Below are positions 37,616-47,901 of a DNA stretch of 64,000 nt, one piece after another (position 1 is the first letter of the stretch; every line of letters begins with the position of its first letter). The stretch spans positions 4,588,001 through 4,652,000 of the forward strand of contig NZ_CP036319.1 of NCBI RefSeq assembly GCF_007752935.1. The letters are read 5' to 3'. This stretch comes from Crateriforma conspicua (GTDB taxonomy: Bacteria > Planctomycetota > Planctomycetia > Pirellulales > Pirellulaceae). Below the pieces are notes generated by a model. The model did no database searches and was not told the DNA's origin. It saw only the letters and a list, made by a program, of their open reading frames with translations. The position numbers and the translations under genes are program-made.

Positions 37616-40600
37616 ATGTCAGCCCCGTCGTCGAAGCCGAATTCCGTCCTGCTGACCGGTGCCACCGGGATGGTCGGATGCCACCTGCTGGACCGGTTGA
37701 TCGACCGCGGACGAAATGTCGTTTGTCTGGTGCGTGGGCAAGACGATGACCAGGCCCGACATCGCGTCGATGAAGTTTTGAAGCGATTCGGGCGTCGATT
37801 GGATGATCACGCCGACCAGATCGACGTCTTGGCCGGTGACCTTTCCGCCGAAGCGGTCGGATTGTCCCCGACCCACCGTGACCACCTGGCGACCCGCGTG
37901 GACACCGTGCTGCACTGCGCCGCGTCGCTCAGTTTTCGCCCCGCCAGCGAATCGGTGCAGGGCGAACCGTACCGCACCAACGTCGACGGGACCCGTCACT
38001 TGGTCCAGTTGGCACGCCAAATCGGTGTGAAGGACTTTCATTATGTGTCGACGGCCTACGTCTGTGGTGCCCGCCGCGGACGCGTGCTGGAAGCCGATCT
38101 GGATCACGGCCAATCATTCGCCAACGATTACGAACGCAGCAAGTTGTTGGCCGAACAGATGCTGCGGAACACGCCCGGCATCCGAGTCAGCTTTTATCGT
38201 CCGTCAATCGTGATCGATTCGACCGGGCGATCCCCCGTCACCGCGGACCGAACGGTGTACGGCGCCTTTCAAACGTATCGTGCTTTGGCCAGCCGTTTTG
38301 GCCTGCCCCGTGAAGGCGGATGGTTTTCAACCCTGGGCTTCACCGGTGACGAACGCAAGAACTTGGTCGAAGCCGACTGGGTCGCCGATTCAATCATCGC
38401 TTTGATGCACAGCCCGCCGCATCACCAATCCACGTACCACTTGACGGCACCGACGGGGACTCCGATTCAACAGCTGGAAACGGCTTTCCGCGAAGCATGT
38501 CGTCGTGAGGGTGTGGCCGAACAAAACGGTAACGAATCGGCCGAAGCGTCTGCGGTCTTTCAAACGATGGCCGCCCCGTACGTTCAAACCTTCCTGCCCT
38601 ATTTCAACAACGATCCGGAGTTTGATCGATCCGCGACGTCCGGTGCCTTGATCGGTTTGGGACGTCCGGTCGCCGGTGACGTCACCACCGCCGATTTGAT
38701 CGGGTTGCTTTCGACGGACAAGACAGTTTCGCCCGCCAAACGGCAGGCCGTACCGCCCGTCGCAGCCTCGCAAAATGCCAAGACGAACGATGAAAGCGAT
38801 GACAGCGATCCGCTGGTAATCGCGGGCTTCGACGTTTGCCTGCCCGGCGGCGCGGTCGGCCGCCAGGCTTTCGCCGACTTGTTGCTGGGGAACCGATCAG
38901 CGATCGACGAAGTGCCGCATGATCGCTTTGACCGCTCGCTTTATTTTGATCCCCGACGCGGCCAAATCGGCAAGTCCTACACCACGCTGGGCGGTTGCGT
39001 CGGTGAATCAGCGATCGGGCCGGACGTGGCCGACCGTGCGGCAAGGATCGGGCAATTCGACCCCTGTCACTTGCAATTTGCGACCGTGGCTTTGTCCGCC
39101 TGGCAACATGCCGGCGCCGAAGCCAACGATGACTTGGCGGCCCGCTGTGGCATTTACGTCGGACACAGTGGCGGGACCAAACTGGGTGGCCCGCTTGCCA
39201 TGTCGACGTTGGCCGAAGTGGTGTCTGAACAGATTCGCGAGGTCGCAGATTTCCCACGCAGCAATGATTCATTGCGAGCCGAAGTCACTGCAGCCTTGGT
39301 CCGGCGTCTTCGCGAGACACGCCCGCATCGAAAGCTGGACGCTGAAACGCATTTCAACGCCTATAGCGCGGCCTCACTCGCGGCACAACTGTTGGACCTG
39401 GGTGGCCCTCGTGAAGTCGTCGATGCCGCGTGCGCATCGTCCTTGGTCGCACTGCAACATGCGGCCACCGCGATCCGGGCAGGTCGAATTGACACGGCGA
39501 TCGTCGGCGGCGCCACGTACAACAGCGTCGACAATTTGATTCTGTTTTCGCAGTCACAAGCCTGCAGCGACGAACACAGTTGCCCCTTCGACGAAAACGC
39601 CAGTGGCCTGATCAGCAGCGAAGGATACGTGGCGGTCGTCTTAACGCGTCGCAGCACGGCGCGGCGATATGGCTTGAACGAACTTGCCGAACTGGTCGGC
39701 GTCGGCTTGGCATCGGACGGTCGCGGAAAAAGTCTGTGGGCCCCGCGGACTGAAGGCCAGCAATTGGCGATTCGCCGTGCCTATGATCGTTCGCCCGCGT
39801 TGTCCATCGACTACATGGAATGTCATGCGACCAGCACCCAAGTCGGCGACGCCACCGAATTGACCTCGCTTTCGACCTTGCTGGAAACCGATAGCAACCG
39901 CGGCCCCGGTCGACCGTTGGCGATCGGCAGTGCCAAAAGCAATTTCGGTCACACCTTGGAAGCCGCCGGGCTGGTCGGCCTGACGAAGGTGCTCGTTGCG
40001 ATGCAGCACGAAACCCTGCCGGCATCCCTGAACTTCCAATCGCCAACGCCGCACTTTGATTGGACGCAAGGCCGCTTAAGCGTGGTGGATCAAAACCGAG
40101 CCTGGCCGACCAACACAAACCGCCAAGACAAATCCGCCGCGGTCAACGCATTCGGCATCGGCGGATTGAACGCGCACGCGGTGATCCGCCAAGCAGCGCC
40201 GACCAATCCCAAAGTTCCGAATCCCCTTTCCAACCAATCCGCCGTCCGCGTTCGTCCGGACGATCGTTCATCGCGACCGGCGTCGGGCCAATCGATCGCA
40301 ATCGTCGGGCGCGGCGTCGTTCTGCCGGGTGCAAACAACGTGGCGGCGATGTCCGCGTTGTTGGCAAACGGCCGGTCGATGATCGCGTCGCCTCCCCAAG
40401 ACCGATGGACGGGCGAAAACGTGTTCGCCGTCGATCGCCAGCCTTTCCGAACACCGCATTGCCTGGGCGGTTATATCCGCGACTATCAATTCAACGGCCA
40501 ACCGTATCGAATCCCGCCCAAGCAAGTCACTTATGCCAATCCGATCCAAATGATGTTGATCGATGCGGTACGGCAGACACTGGACGAATTGGGCGAGCCC

Positions 40601-43600
40601 GCGGATTTCCATGTGCCCGCCGACCGCGCTGTGATCGATCGCCGGCGGACATCCGTGGTGGTGGGAACGATTTTCGGGGGCGAGTTTTCCAATCAGCTAC
40701 AGGTCGGCATGCGTGTGCCGGAAATTTGTCGACACGTCCGCCAGTGCCTTTCTGGTCAAGTCGACGTGGGCACATCGATCGACCGTTGGATGGATCAGTT
40801 CGCCCAGCACCTGATCCATCGCAATCCCGCAATTTTGGACGAAACCGGCAGCTTCACCGCCAGCACATTGGCTTCGCGTATTGCCAAGACCTTCGACTTG
40901 ATGGGCGGTGCGTGTGCCGTCGATGCCGACGACACATCTGGCATGTTGGCACTGATGACGGCGGTCGATCAACTGCGGTTCGGCCAAGCGGACACGGTGA
41001 TTTGCGGCGTCGCACAGCGTTCATTGGACTTGGTGGCTTTTGAACAGTTGAGCCTGAGGGATCAATTGGTCCGCAGCGGACGTCCCATCGATGTTCCGGA
41101 CGATTGCCGCCAAATCTTGCCCGGCGAAGGCGTCGCGGTGCTGTTGCTGCAGCGGCGCGAAGACGCTTTGAAATCGGGACACACGATCCACGGACTGATC
41201 GACCACATCGGGTGTGAACACATTGCCGCCCAGCACCGCGAAGACATTCGCTGTGATGCCATGGCCGGCGACAAACTGAATGCGGGTCTGGTTCGTCAGT
41301 TCGGCTATCTGTCGGGCGCGCATCCGATCGTCCGAACGGTCGCCCAGTCCATCCGGTGGGCTCGGCCGACCACCACCGATGAACCGTGTGAACTGTTCGC
41401 CGTTGCCGAAGACGGATTCGGTGTCCGTGCATCACTTACCTCAGGTCGACCGACGAACAATGCCGCCTTCTCCGGTGCAACGCCCCGTCACTCCGAATCA
41501 GCATCACCGACATCCACGAATTCCGCCGTCCGAGTTTCCGATGAACTGGGTACATCCGCCATGTCGCCACAAGCCACGCTAGACGAATCGATTCGCTCGG
41601 TGGTCTGCCGCACCGATTCGGCCTGTGCCGGTTCGCCACGATGGATGATTGCCACCGGAAACGACCAAGAAGCGATCCGTCGGCATCTGACAGACTGGGC
41701 GCAAAACCCCGATGACGCGTTTGCATCGTCCGCCACGGCATTCTCCGGTTCAACGAGTCGTTTCACAGCAGGCCTGGTCGTCACCGATCACCAGCGACTT
41801 AGCGAACAAGCCACACGCTTGTTGAAATTTTGGGACCAGGGCACGCGTGTCGCGGTGGATGAACGTGCCAGTGGACTTCTGTGGAAGAATCAACCCCAGC
41901 AGGACCGAGTCGCTTGGCTGTTTCCCGGCCAGGGTTCCCAATACCCGCGCCGTCCCGAGATCTTGGACCATCAAGCGGAATCCCAACATTCGTTGGACGA
42001 ATTCGACAGAGAACTTCAGACGCTAGGCATCGCGTCGATTGCGGACCGATTGCATGATCCAACCAAAACCCTTGGGAAAGATGTCTGGTGGACGCAACTG
42101 TGGGTCTTGGGCGTCAGCCATGTGATGGCCGATTGCCTGGCTCGTGCGGGAATCCCGATGCACGTCGCGACCGGACACAGTTTTGGTGAATGCGGCGCGG
42201 CGTTACACAGCGGGGCAATGAATCTGGCCCAATCGATTCGCTTTGCCAAACAACGCAGCGAAGCCGTTCTGACCAACGTCCGGCAATCAGGCTGTTTGCT
42301 TTCGGTCCGTGGCGACGCCAGCCGAATCGCATCCGCCCTGCGACAAGGCGAATGCGATGTCGTCATCACGCACCACAATGCCCCACAGCAGGTGGTTGTC
42401 GCGGGAACGCCCGACGCGGTTGCCCAGGCCAAAGCCGTGCTTTCCGATGCTGGATTGGCCGCGGTGGTGATCCCGGTACCGGCGGCCTTCCACACGCCGA
42501 TGATGGAATCGGCCGAAAAGATGCTGCGTCAGACCTTTGCATCGCATCGGTTGCGTCCGCCGGCCTGTCCGCTGCTGTCGTCCGTGTCGCTGCGTTACCT
42601 GGCCGATCCCGACGAGATCCTGGAAAACCTGATCGGCCAACTGACCCGACCGGTCCAGTTCGCGGCGACCATGGATCGGTTGTGCGATGACGGCGTCGGA
42701 TTGATGGTGGAGGTCGGCCCATCGGACGTCCTCACACGCTTGTCCCGATCACGGAACGATGACCGCTCGATCGCGTTGTCCTTGGATGCCGGCGACGATA
42801 CCGAGCGGCAGCTATCACTGATTCGCTTGGCGACCGCTGTTGTCACTGGCGGGCCATCGGACGTGAGTCGTACGTCGCGGCCACTATCACCTGCCGCCAC
42901 CAATGATGCCCGCCAGCCCGATGTGGACGAACGGATTGATACCGCGGCAACCGAGGCGGCGATCACGATTGTCGACGTGACGGACAAGCGACGCAAAGCA
43001 AGCCAGAACTTAAGACCGGAGTCGTCTGGCGGAGCCACAGCTTCACCTGCCGCCAGTGATTCAAACGGTCATCACGTCAACGGCGTTACCAATGGACGAA
43101 TCGCCAACGGTCACATCGGCAATGGCACCGCGGATTCACACACACAAGTGAATCATTCGATCCGTGACGTCAGATCCAATCGCATGGTTCCACCGACCGA
43201 CGCGGTTTCGACTGGCCATCCAACCACCGGCCATGCTCCCACCAACACGACCGCGAAACAGGCGTCCGATTTGTTGGTCAACCTGGTCGTTGAACTAACG
43301 GGATACTCGCCCGACATTGTCGAATTCGATGCCGACTTGGAAGCGGAACTGGGAGTCGACAGCATCAAAAAGGCTCAGATCATCGGCGAATTGGCCGACT
43401 GGTCTGGCATGACGCTGGATCTGGCCCAGATGAAGTTAAGTGACTACACAACGCTGGGCGACATCCTGGATCTTTATTCCCAGCACTTCGGCCAACCTGC
43501 CGAAACAGCATCGGTGGCCCCGGCCGAACATCCTGTGTCGGTATCGGATGCGGTGGCAATCGCGTCAGCGTCCGCGGAAAACGCATCCGGCTGTGGATCG

Positions 43601-46600
43601 TTATCACAATCGGTTTCATCGCTGATGGTGGATTTCGTTGTCGATCAAACCGGCTACTCGCCGGACATTGTCGACATGCAAGCCGATTTGGAAGCCGAAC
43701 TGGGCCTGGACAGCATCAAGAAGGCACAATTGTTGGGCGAATTGCAGGAACAATACGATCTGTCGGGTCTGGATCTGGGTCAGTTAAAGCTCGCGGATTT
43801 TCCAACGCTGGGCAGCATTCGTGATTTCGTCTTGCAACAGTTGGGCGAAGACGTCGCGACCGCCACTGAAAAAAAAAAGCCAACCGACCAAGGTAGCGCG
43901 GCGCTGACGCCCCAGTCGATCAATCCGCGAGCGTTTTCAAACCATCGACCGCACCCAAATGATTCCGATACGGGTGCCGTGACCGAAACGCCACCGAGTC
44001 CGATGGGTAGCACGTCTGTCGAACCGGCCCACGGACAAGGCAATGGCGTCGCGGTGGGCGTTTCCGATATCACGCGTCCGGTCGGCACGGCGTTCCCATC
44101 GGACAATAGTATTTCGACGACGCCAGAGATCGAAGCGCCGGCCCGCGGGACGTGCCGATTCGCGTTGCGGACCGTCCCCGCGGCACGTTTGACCGGCATG
44201 CCGGCGCAACCCGCTTTCTCGGGTGATGCCATTGTCGTCGGTCACAACCCGATTGCCGATGAAATCGAACGACGCTTTGGGCAAACCACATTTCGGTGCC
44301 ATCGTTTTCCCGATCATTTATCCAGCCGCGATGTGGACCACTGGCTGAACCATCTGTGGGACCAGCACGCCACGCCGCACCTATTCATCACGACACCCCG
44401 CGACGACGCTGCGCTGGACACACTGGACGCCAAAGCGTGGGGGAAACGCCGTGACGCCGCGCTGATGACACCGTTTCGTGTCTGTCAGCGATGGATGCAG
44501 CGGATGATTGACGATGACCAAATGGATCACGCCAGCCTGTTGTCGGTCGTCGACGCGGGCGGCAATTTTGGCTTCGACGGTCAATGCATGCCCTCGGCCG
44601 AATCGGGCGGTATTGCGGGTCTGACCAAAGCCATGCGAATCGAATCCTGGATGCGTGGCCATCGGGAAACGCCGATGCTGATCGTCGACGGTGCGCCCGG
44701 TGCAACCGCATCGGATGTCGTCGACGGCGCATGGCGTGAACTCGCTCAACCGTCACACGACGAAGAAGTGGTGGTGGACGAAGCTGAACGCTGGACCATT
44801 GATGCACGCTATCAACCGCTGAACGAAGCACGCGGTCCGGCGGGCCCACCCAGCCGCGGCGGCGTCTGGGTCGTCAGCGGAGGTGGCCGCGGGATCACTG
44901 CGATGACCGCAATGTCGCTTGCCCAGCGTTACGATCTGTCCCTGCACTTGCTGGGCACCGCGCCGAATCCGTCGATCGACGATGTAACGCGTAACGCCGC
45001 ATCCGCCGATCGAACTCAGTTGCGCCGCGACGTGATGCAGCGAGCCCAACGCGAAGGACAAAATCCGATCGAAACTTGGCGGGACCTGGAAAAGGCGATC
45101 GAGATCGACCAAACGCTTTCACTGTGCCGCCAGCGCGGAATCCGAGCGGTGTATCACAGCGTCGACGTGTCCGACGGCCCAGCGATACATCAAGTCTTGC
45201 AACGAATTCGCACCAGCGACGGTCCGATTCGCGGGGTGCTGCACGGTGCGGGTGCCGGTCAAGACGCACGGTTCGATCGCAAGCGTCCCGACAAGGTTGC
45301 CAAATGCATTGGGGCCAAAGTCGACGGATGTCTGCAACTGGCAACCGCCACCAACGACGATCCGTTGGAATGGTTCATCGGTTTTGGGTCGATCAGCGGT
45401 CGATTTGGTGCCAACGGTCACACCGATTATTCCCTGGCCAACGACATGCTGGCCAAGTGCATCGACCGTTTGCGGCAACAGCGTCCGGACGTCCGCTGTG
45501 TCACGTTCCACTGGCATGCCTGGGGCGACATCGGCATGGCGGCCAAACCGGAAGCGAAGCTGGCGTTGGAAATGATCGGGATGCAATTCATGCCGGCCGA
45601 TGAAGGGCTGGCCCACTTCATGAATGAACTCGAATACGGTGGGGATCTTCCCGAGGTTTTGATCACCGATCGACGTTACATCCGAAAGTTCTTTCCAGGC
45701 CCCGCGATGCGGGAAACCGGCAGGCTTCAGTATCCGATGCTGGATCCATCGTCGCGTGGGATCGCCCCGGCCCAGGCTTACAAAATCACATTGGACCCGA
45801 CGGTCGACCGTTTTCTGAATCAGCACACCGTCGGCGGAAAACCGACGTTACCGATGGTCATGGCCATCGAAATGATGGCCGAAGCGGCCGCACTGCAGGC
45901 CGGCCAGCGACGCATCACGGCATGCCGGAACGTCCGCGCGATCGCCGCGTTGAAATTCCACCATGACGATGCGATGGCGTGCGAGGTCATCCGCGACACG
46001 TCGCCATCGGAAGCCGATGCGGATGGTATTAACGGCCATTCCCAGCGGTGGCGTCTGTGCGCCGATCTGCGGAGAGGCGACGGCCGAATGGTCGAAGAGT
46101 GCCGAACCCATTTTTCCGGTGAATTTCTGATCGACAACGGTCTGGCCCCTTCAGGTCCGCCACCGGCTCCGGTGCAACACGGCGTTTGGGACGACATCCA
46201 ATACCTGGGCAATGACGCGCCGGTGTACCACGGTGAATCGCTCCAGTGCTTACGTAAGGTCATGGTTGATACGGAACAAACCCGACTGTGGGGCCGCATC
46301 GCATCACCATCCCCCGCGCACCTGGGCGGGGAAGATCGACCGCTGGCGGGTTGGCAAATTCCCTGTGCCGCGATGGACGCTTGCTTATACGCCGCCGCGG
46401 TGCTGGCATATCGGCTGCACGATCGCCCGTCGCTTCCGGTCGGTTTTGAACAAATCGCTTTGGGACGGCTGCCGCTGGCCGGCGAACCGCTGATGATTCA
46501 CTGGTCTGTCGAACAAAGCTTGCAACATGGCCTGCGTTTGCAAGGCAGTCTTTCAGGTCAAAACGGCGACACGATCGCACGATTCGACGGTTACGACATT

Positions 46601-46615
46601 GGTTGGCTTCGCTAG
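37616..46615 (+). CDS. Multidomain iterative type I polyketide / polyunsaturated-lipid synthase
   Basis: 2999 residues in one frame. Domains in order: thioester-reductase-like SDR (about 10-300; TGATGMVG at 14-21, Tyr172/Lys176); active ketosynthase (about 400-862; Cys606, His737, His779); second ketosynthase (about 893-1285) in which the active Cys is Asp1106, so chain-length-factor-like; acyltransferase (about 1432-1720; GHSFGE Ser1522, His1626); Asn/Gly/His-rich linker; two ACPs (Ser1916 and Ser2033, both DSIKKAQ); ketoreductase (about 2416-2690; Tyr2605); hot-dog dehydratase (from about 2725; HxxxGxxxxP with His2737). No thioesterase, enoyl reductase or PPTase domain. The KS-CLF pair and tandem DSIKKA ACPs are those of PUFA and heterocyst-glycolipid synthases. 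The N-terminal reductase is unusual and may release the chain as aldehyde or alcohol. It heads a tight operon. Confidence 0.93.
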   Translation: MSAPSSKPNSVLLTGATGMVGCHLLDRLIDRGRNVVCLVRGQDDDQARHRVDEVLKRFGRRLDDHADQIDVLAGDLSAEAVGLSPTHRDHLATRVDTVLHCAASLSFRPASESVQGEPYRTNVDGTRHLVQLARQIGVKDFHYVSTAYVCGARRGRVLEADLDHGQSFANDYERSKLLAEQMLRNTPGIRVSFYRPSIVIDSTGRSPVTADRTVYGAFQTYRALASRFGLPREGGWFSTLGFTGDERKNLVEADWVADSIIALMHSPPHHQSTYHLTAPTGTPIQQLETAFREACRREGVAEQNGNESAEASAVFQTMAAPYVQTFLPYFNNDPEFDRSATSGALIGLGRPVAGDVTTADLIGLLSTDKTVSPAKRQAVPPVAASQNAKTNDESDDSDPLVIAGFDVCLPGGAVGRQAFADLLLGNRSAIDEVPHDRFDRSLYFDPRRGQIGKSYTTLGGCVGESAIGPDVADRAARIGQFDPCHLQFATVALSAWQHAGAEANDDLAARCGIYVGHSGGTKLGGPLAMSTLAEVVSEQIREVADFPRSNDSLRAEVTAALVRRLRETRPHRKLDAETHFNAYSAASLAAQLLDLGGPREVVDAACASSLVALQHAATAIRAGRIDTAIVGGATYNSVDNLILFSQSQACSDEHSCPFDENASGLISSEGYVAVVLTRRSTARRYGLNELAELVGVGLASDGRGKSLWAPRTEGQQLAIRRAYDRSPALSIDYMECHATSTQVGDATELTSLSTLLETDSNRGPGRPLAIGSAKSNFGHTLEAAGLVGLTKVLVAMQHETLPASLNFQSPTPHFDWTQGRLSVVDQNRAWPTNTNRQDKSAAVNAFGIGGLNAHAVIRQAAPTNPKVPNPLSNQSAVRVRPDDRSSRPASGQSIAIVGRGVVLPGANNVAAMSALLANGRSMIASPPQDRWTGENVFAVDRQPFRTPHCLGGYIRDYQFNGQPYRIPPKQVTYANPIQMMLIDAVRQTLDELGEPADFHVPADRAVIDRRRTSVVVGTIFGGEFSNQLQVGMRVPEICRHVRQCLSGQVDVGTSIDRWMDQFAQHLIHRNPAILDETGSFTASTLASRIAKTFDLMGGACAVDADDTSGMLALMTAVDQLRFGQADTVICGVAQRSLDLVAFEQLSLRDQLVRSGRPIDVPDDCRQILPGEGVAVLLLQRREDALKSGHTIHGLIDHIGCEHIAAQHREDIRCDAMAGDKLNAGLVRQFGYLSGAHPIVRTVAQSIRWARPTTTDEPCELFAVAEDGFGVRASLTSGRPTNNAAFSGATPRHSESASPTSTNSAVRVSDELGTSAMSPQATLDESIRSVVCRTDSACAGSPRWMIATGNDQEAIRRHLTDWAQNPDDAFASSATAFSGSTSRFTAGLVVTDHQRLSEQATRLLKFWDQGTRVAVDERASGLLWKNQPQQDRVAWLFPGQGSQYPRRPEILDHQAESQHSLDEFDRELQTLGIASIADRLHDPTKTLGKDVWWTQLWVLGVSHVMADCLARAGIPMHVATGHSFGECGAALHSGAMNLAQSIRFAKQRSEAVLTNVRQSGCLLSVRGDASRIASALRQGECDVVITHHNAPQQVVVAGTPDAVAQAKAVLSDAGLAAVVIPVPAAFHTPMMESAEKMLRQTFASHRLRPPACPLLSSVSLRYLADPDEILENLIGQLTRPVQFAATMDRLCDDGVGLMVEVGPSDVLTRLSRSRNDDRSIALSLDAGDDTERQLSLIRLATAVVTGGPSDVSRTSRPLSPAATNDARQPDVDERIDTAATEAAITIVDVTDKRRKASQNLRPESSGGATASPAASDSNGHHVNGVTNGRIANGHIGNGTADSHTQVNHSIRDVRSNRMVPPTDAVSTGHPTTGHAPTNTTAKQASDLLVNLVVELTGYSPDIVEFDADLEAELGVDSIKKAQIIGELADWSGMTLDLAQMKLSDYTTLGDILDLYSQHFGQPAETASVAPAEHPVSVSDAVAIASASAENASGCGSLSQSVSSLMVDFVVDQTGYSPDIVDMQADLEAELGLDSIKKAQLLGELQEQYDLSGLDLGQLKLADFPTLGSIRDFVLQQLGEDVATATEKKKPTDQGSAALTPQSINPRAFSNHRPHPNDSDTGAVTETPPSPMGSTSVEPAHGQGNGVAVGVSDITRPVGTAFPSDNSISTTPEIEAPARGTCRFALRTVPAARLTGMPAQPAFSGDAIVVGHNPIADEIERRFGQTTFRCHRFPDHLSSRDVDHWLNHLWDQHATPHLFITTPRDDAALDTLDAKAWGKRRDAALMTPFRVCQRWMQRMIDDDQMDHASLLSVVDAGGNFGFDGQCMPSAESGGIAGLTKAMRIESWMRGHRETPMLIVDGAPGATASDVVDGAWRELAQPSHDEEVVVDEAERWTIDARYQPLNEARGPAGPPSRGGVWVVSGGGRGITAMTAMSLAQRYDLSLHLLGTAPNPSIDDVTRNAASADRTQLRRDVMQRAQREGQNPIETWRDLEKAIEIDQTLSLCRQRGIRAVYHSVDVSDGPAIHQVLQRIRTSDGPIRGVLHGAGAGQDARFDRKRPDKVAKCIGAKVDGCLQLATATNDDPLEWFIGFGSISGRFGANGHTDYSLANDMLAKCIDRLRQQRPDVRCVTFHWHAWGDIGMAAKPEAKLALEMIGMQFMPADEGLAHFMNELEYGGDLPEVLITDRRYIRKFFPGPAMRETGRLQYPMLDPSSRGIAPAQAYKITLDPTVDRFLNQHTVGGKPTLPMVMAIEMMAEAAALQAGQRRITACRNVRAIAALKFHHDDAMACEVIRDTSPSEADADGINGHSQRWRLCADLRRGDGRMVEECRTHFSGEFLIDNGLAPSGPPPAPVQHGVWDDIQYLGNDAPVYHGESLQCLRKVMVDTEQTRLWGRIASPSPAHLGGEDRPLAGWQIPCAAMDACLYAAAVLAYRLHDRPSLPVGFEQIALGRLPLAGEPLMIHWSVEQSLQHGLRLQGSLSGQNGDTIARFDGYDIGWLR

Positions 46616-46632
46616 GTCCATGAGCTGAACGG

Positions 46633-47856
46633 ATGCCCTATCACAGCAAACGGACGATGCAGCCGCTGATTCCGGCGAATGACTATGTCAGCGGTGCGGC
46701 GCATCAACGCGACGTGGCCGAGCTTCGTCGTTCTACATGGCAATTGGTGGGCACGCGGCGTGATTTGGCTAAGCCCGGCGACACGCTTGCCGCCACGGTG
46801 CTGGGCTTGCCGGTCGTTCTAAGAAATTTCGGTGACGGCGTGTCCGCGTTTCGAAACGTATGCGCCCACCGGCAATGCACGATCGCCGCCGACGGGGCCA
46901 GTCACAGTGCCTCCCTGAAATGTCCCTATCACGGATGGCACTACGGGGCCGACGGCCGGACGCGAAAGATCCCGGGTGCAAAGAACTTTCCAAACTTTGA
47001 CCGCGAAGCCCACCGCTTGCAGACGTATGCCGTCCAGTTCTGTGGTGAATTGGTATTCACACGTTTGTGTGCCCCCGATGATGTGGGACATGGCAGCTTG
47101 CAAGCCTGGATGGGCGACACGTTTGATCAGTTGCAACAGGCTACCCGACCGGAACATTGGACCCAAAACCTGGGAACACACCTCGATTTTCATGTGAACT
47201 GGAAGATCCCGATCGAAGGTTCCTTGGAAAGTTACCACTTGGATGAAGTCCACGCGGCCACCTTTGGGCATGACCCCGGAGAAGAGCATTCCGAACACGT
47301 GATGAGTCCACTGGGAACGACTTTTCAAACCCGCTATCGCACCGATTCCCTGGTCGAACGAATCGAAGAACGGTGCATTCGCTGGATGACCGGCGGGTTC
47401 GATGGCAGTTATCGACATCTGCACACCTTTCCAAACTTGATGGCATCCCTGAACGATTCGTTGTCGTTGGTTTACCAAATCGTTCCGACAGGCCCGACGA
47501 CCAGCCGAATGAACTTGTGGGGGTTCGGACGTGCCGCCTCACGAGGCGGTTGGTTCGCTAAGATGGGATCGAGGGCGATGCGCCGTGCCAGCGCAAAGAT
47601 GGCGCTGAAGGTACTGAACGAAGACGCAGCCATCTTTCCCTTGGTACAGCGTGGCATGACCGCATTGTGCGACGACACGTTGCCCGACGATCAACCCGCA
47701 ACCGCGCAATCACCTTCGCCGTCGGCGAAACGCCCGGGTGTTTTTGGTCGCTGCGAAGAACGTTTGGACGCATTTCACCGTGATTGGCAATCGCGGTTTG
47801 CCAGTATCGGCCGGGCATCATCAACCAGTGAATTAGCGTCCACACGCCATCCATGA
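46633..47856 (+). CDS. Rieske [2Fe-2S] non-heme iron oxygenase
   Basis: 407 residues. The Rieske cluster is complete: CAH (Cys77, His79) and CPYH (Cys97, His100). The mononuclear iron site follows in SLESYHLDEVHAATFGH (His202, His207), the pattern of ring-hydroxylating or lipid-acting alpha subunits. No separate reductase or ferredoxin gene is nearby, so electrons must come from elsewhere. It starts 17 bases after the synthase stop, so it is almost certainly co-transcribed and likely hydroxylates, desaturates or cleaves the synthase product. A second ATG eight codons in is an alternative start. Confidence 0.88.
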   Translation: MPYHSKRTMQPLIPANDYVSGAAHQRDVAELRRSTWQLVGTRRDLAKPGDTLAATVLGLPVVLRNFGDGVSAFRNVCAHRQCTIAADGASHSASLKCPYHGWHYGADGRTRKIPGAKNFPNFDREAHRLQTYAVQFCGELVFTRLCAPDDVGHGSLQAWMGDTFDQLQQATRPEHWTQNLGTHLDFHVNWKIPIEGSLESYHLDEVHAATFGHDPGEEHSEHVMSPLGTTFQTRYRTDSLVERIEERCIRWMTGGFDGSYRHLHTFPNLMASLNDSLSLVYQIVPTGPTTSRMNLWGFGRAASRGGWFAKMGSRAMRRASAKMALKVLNEDAAIFPLVQRGMTALCDDTLPDDQPATAQSPSPSAKRPGVFGRCEERLDAFHRDWQSRFASIGRASSTSELASTRHP

Positions 47857-47901
47857 TTCAGGCTCCTAATTTTTGCATCGCTAAGAAAAGACGAACGACA
47901 G

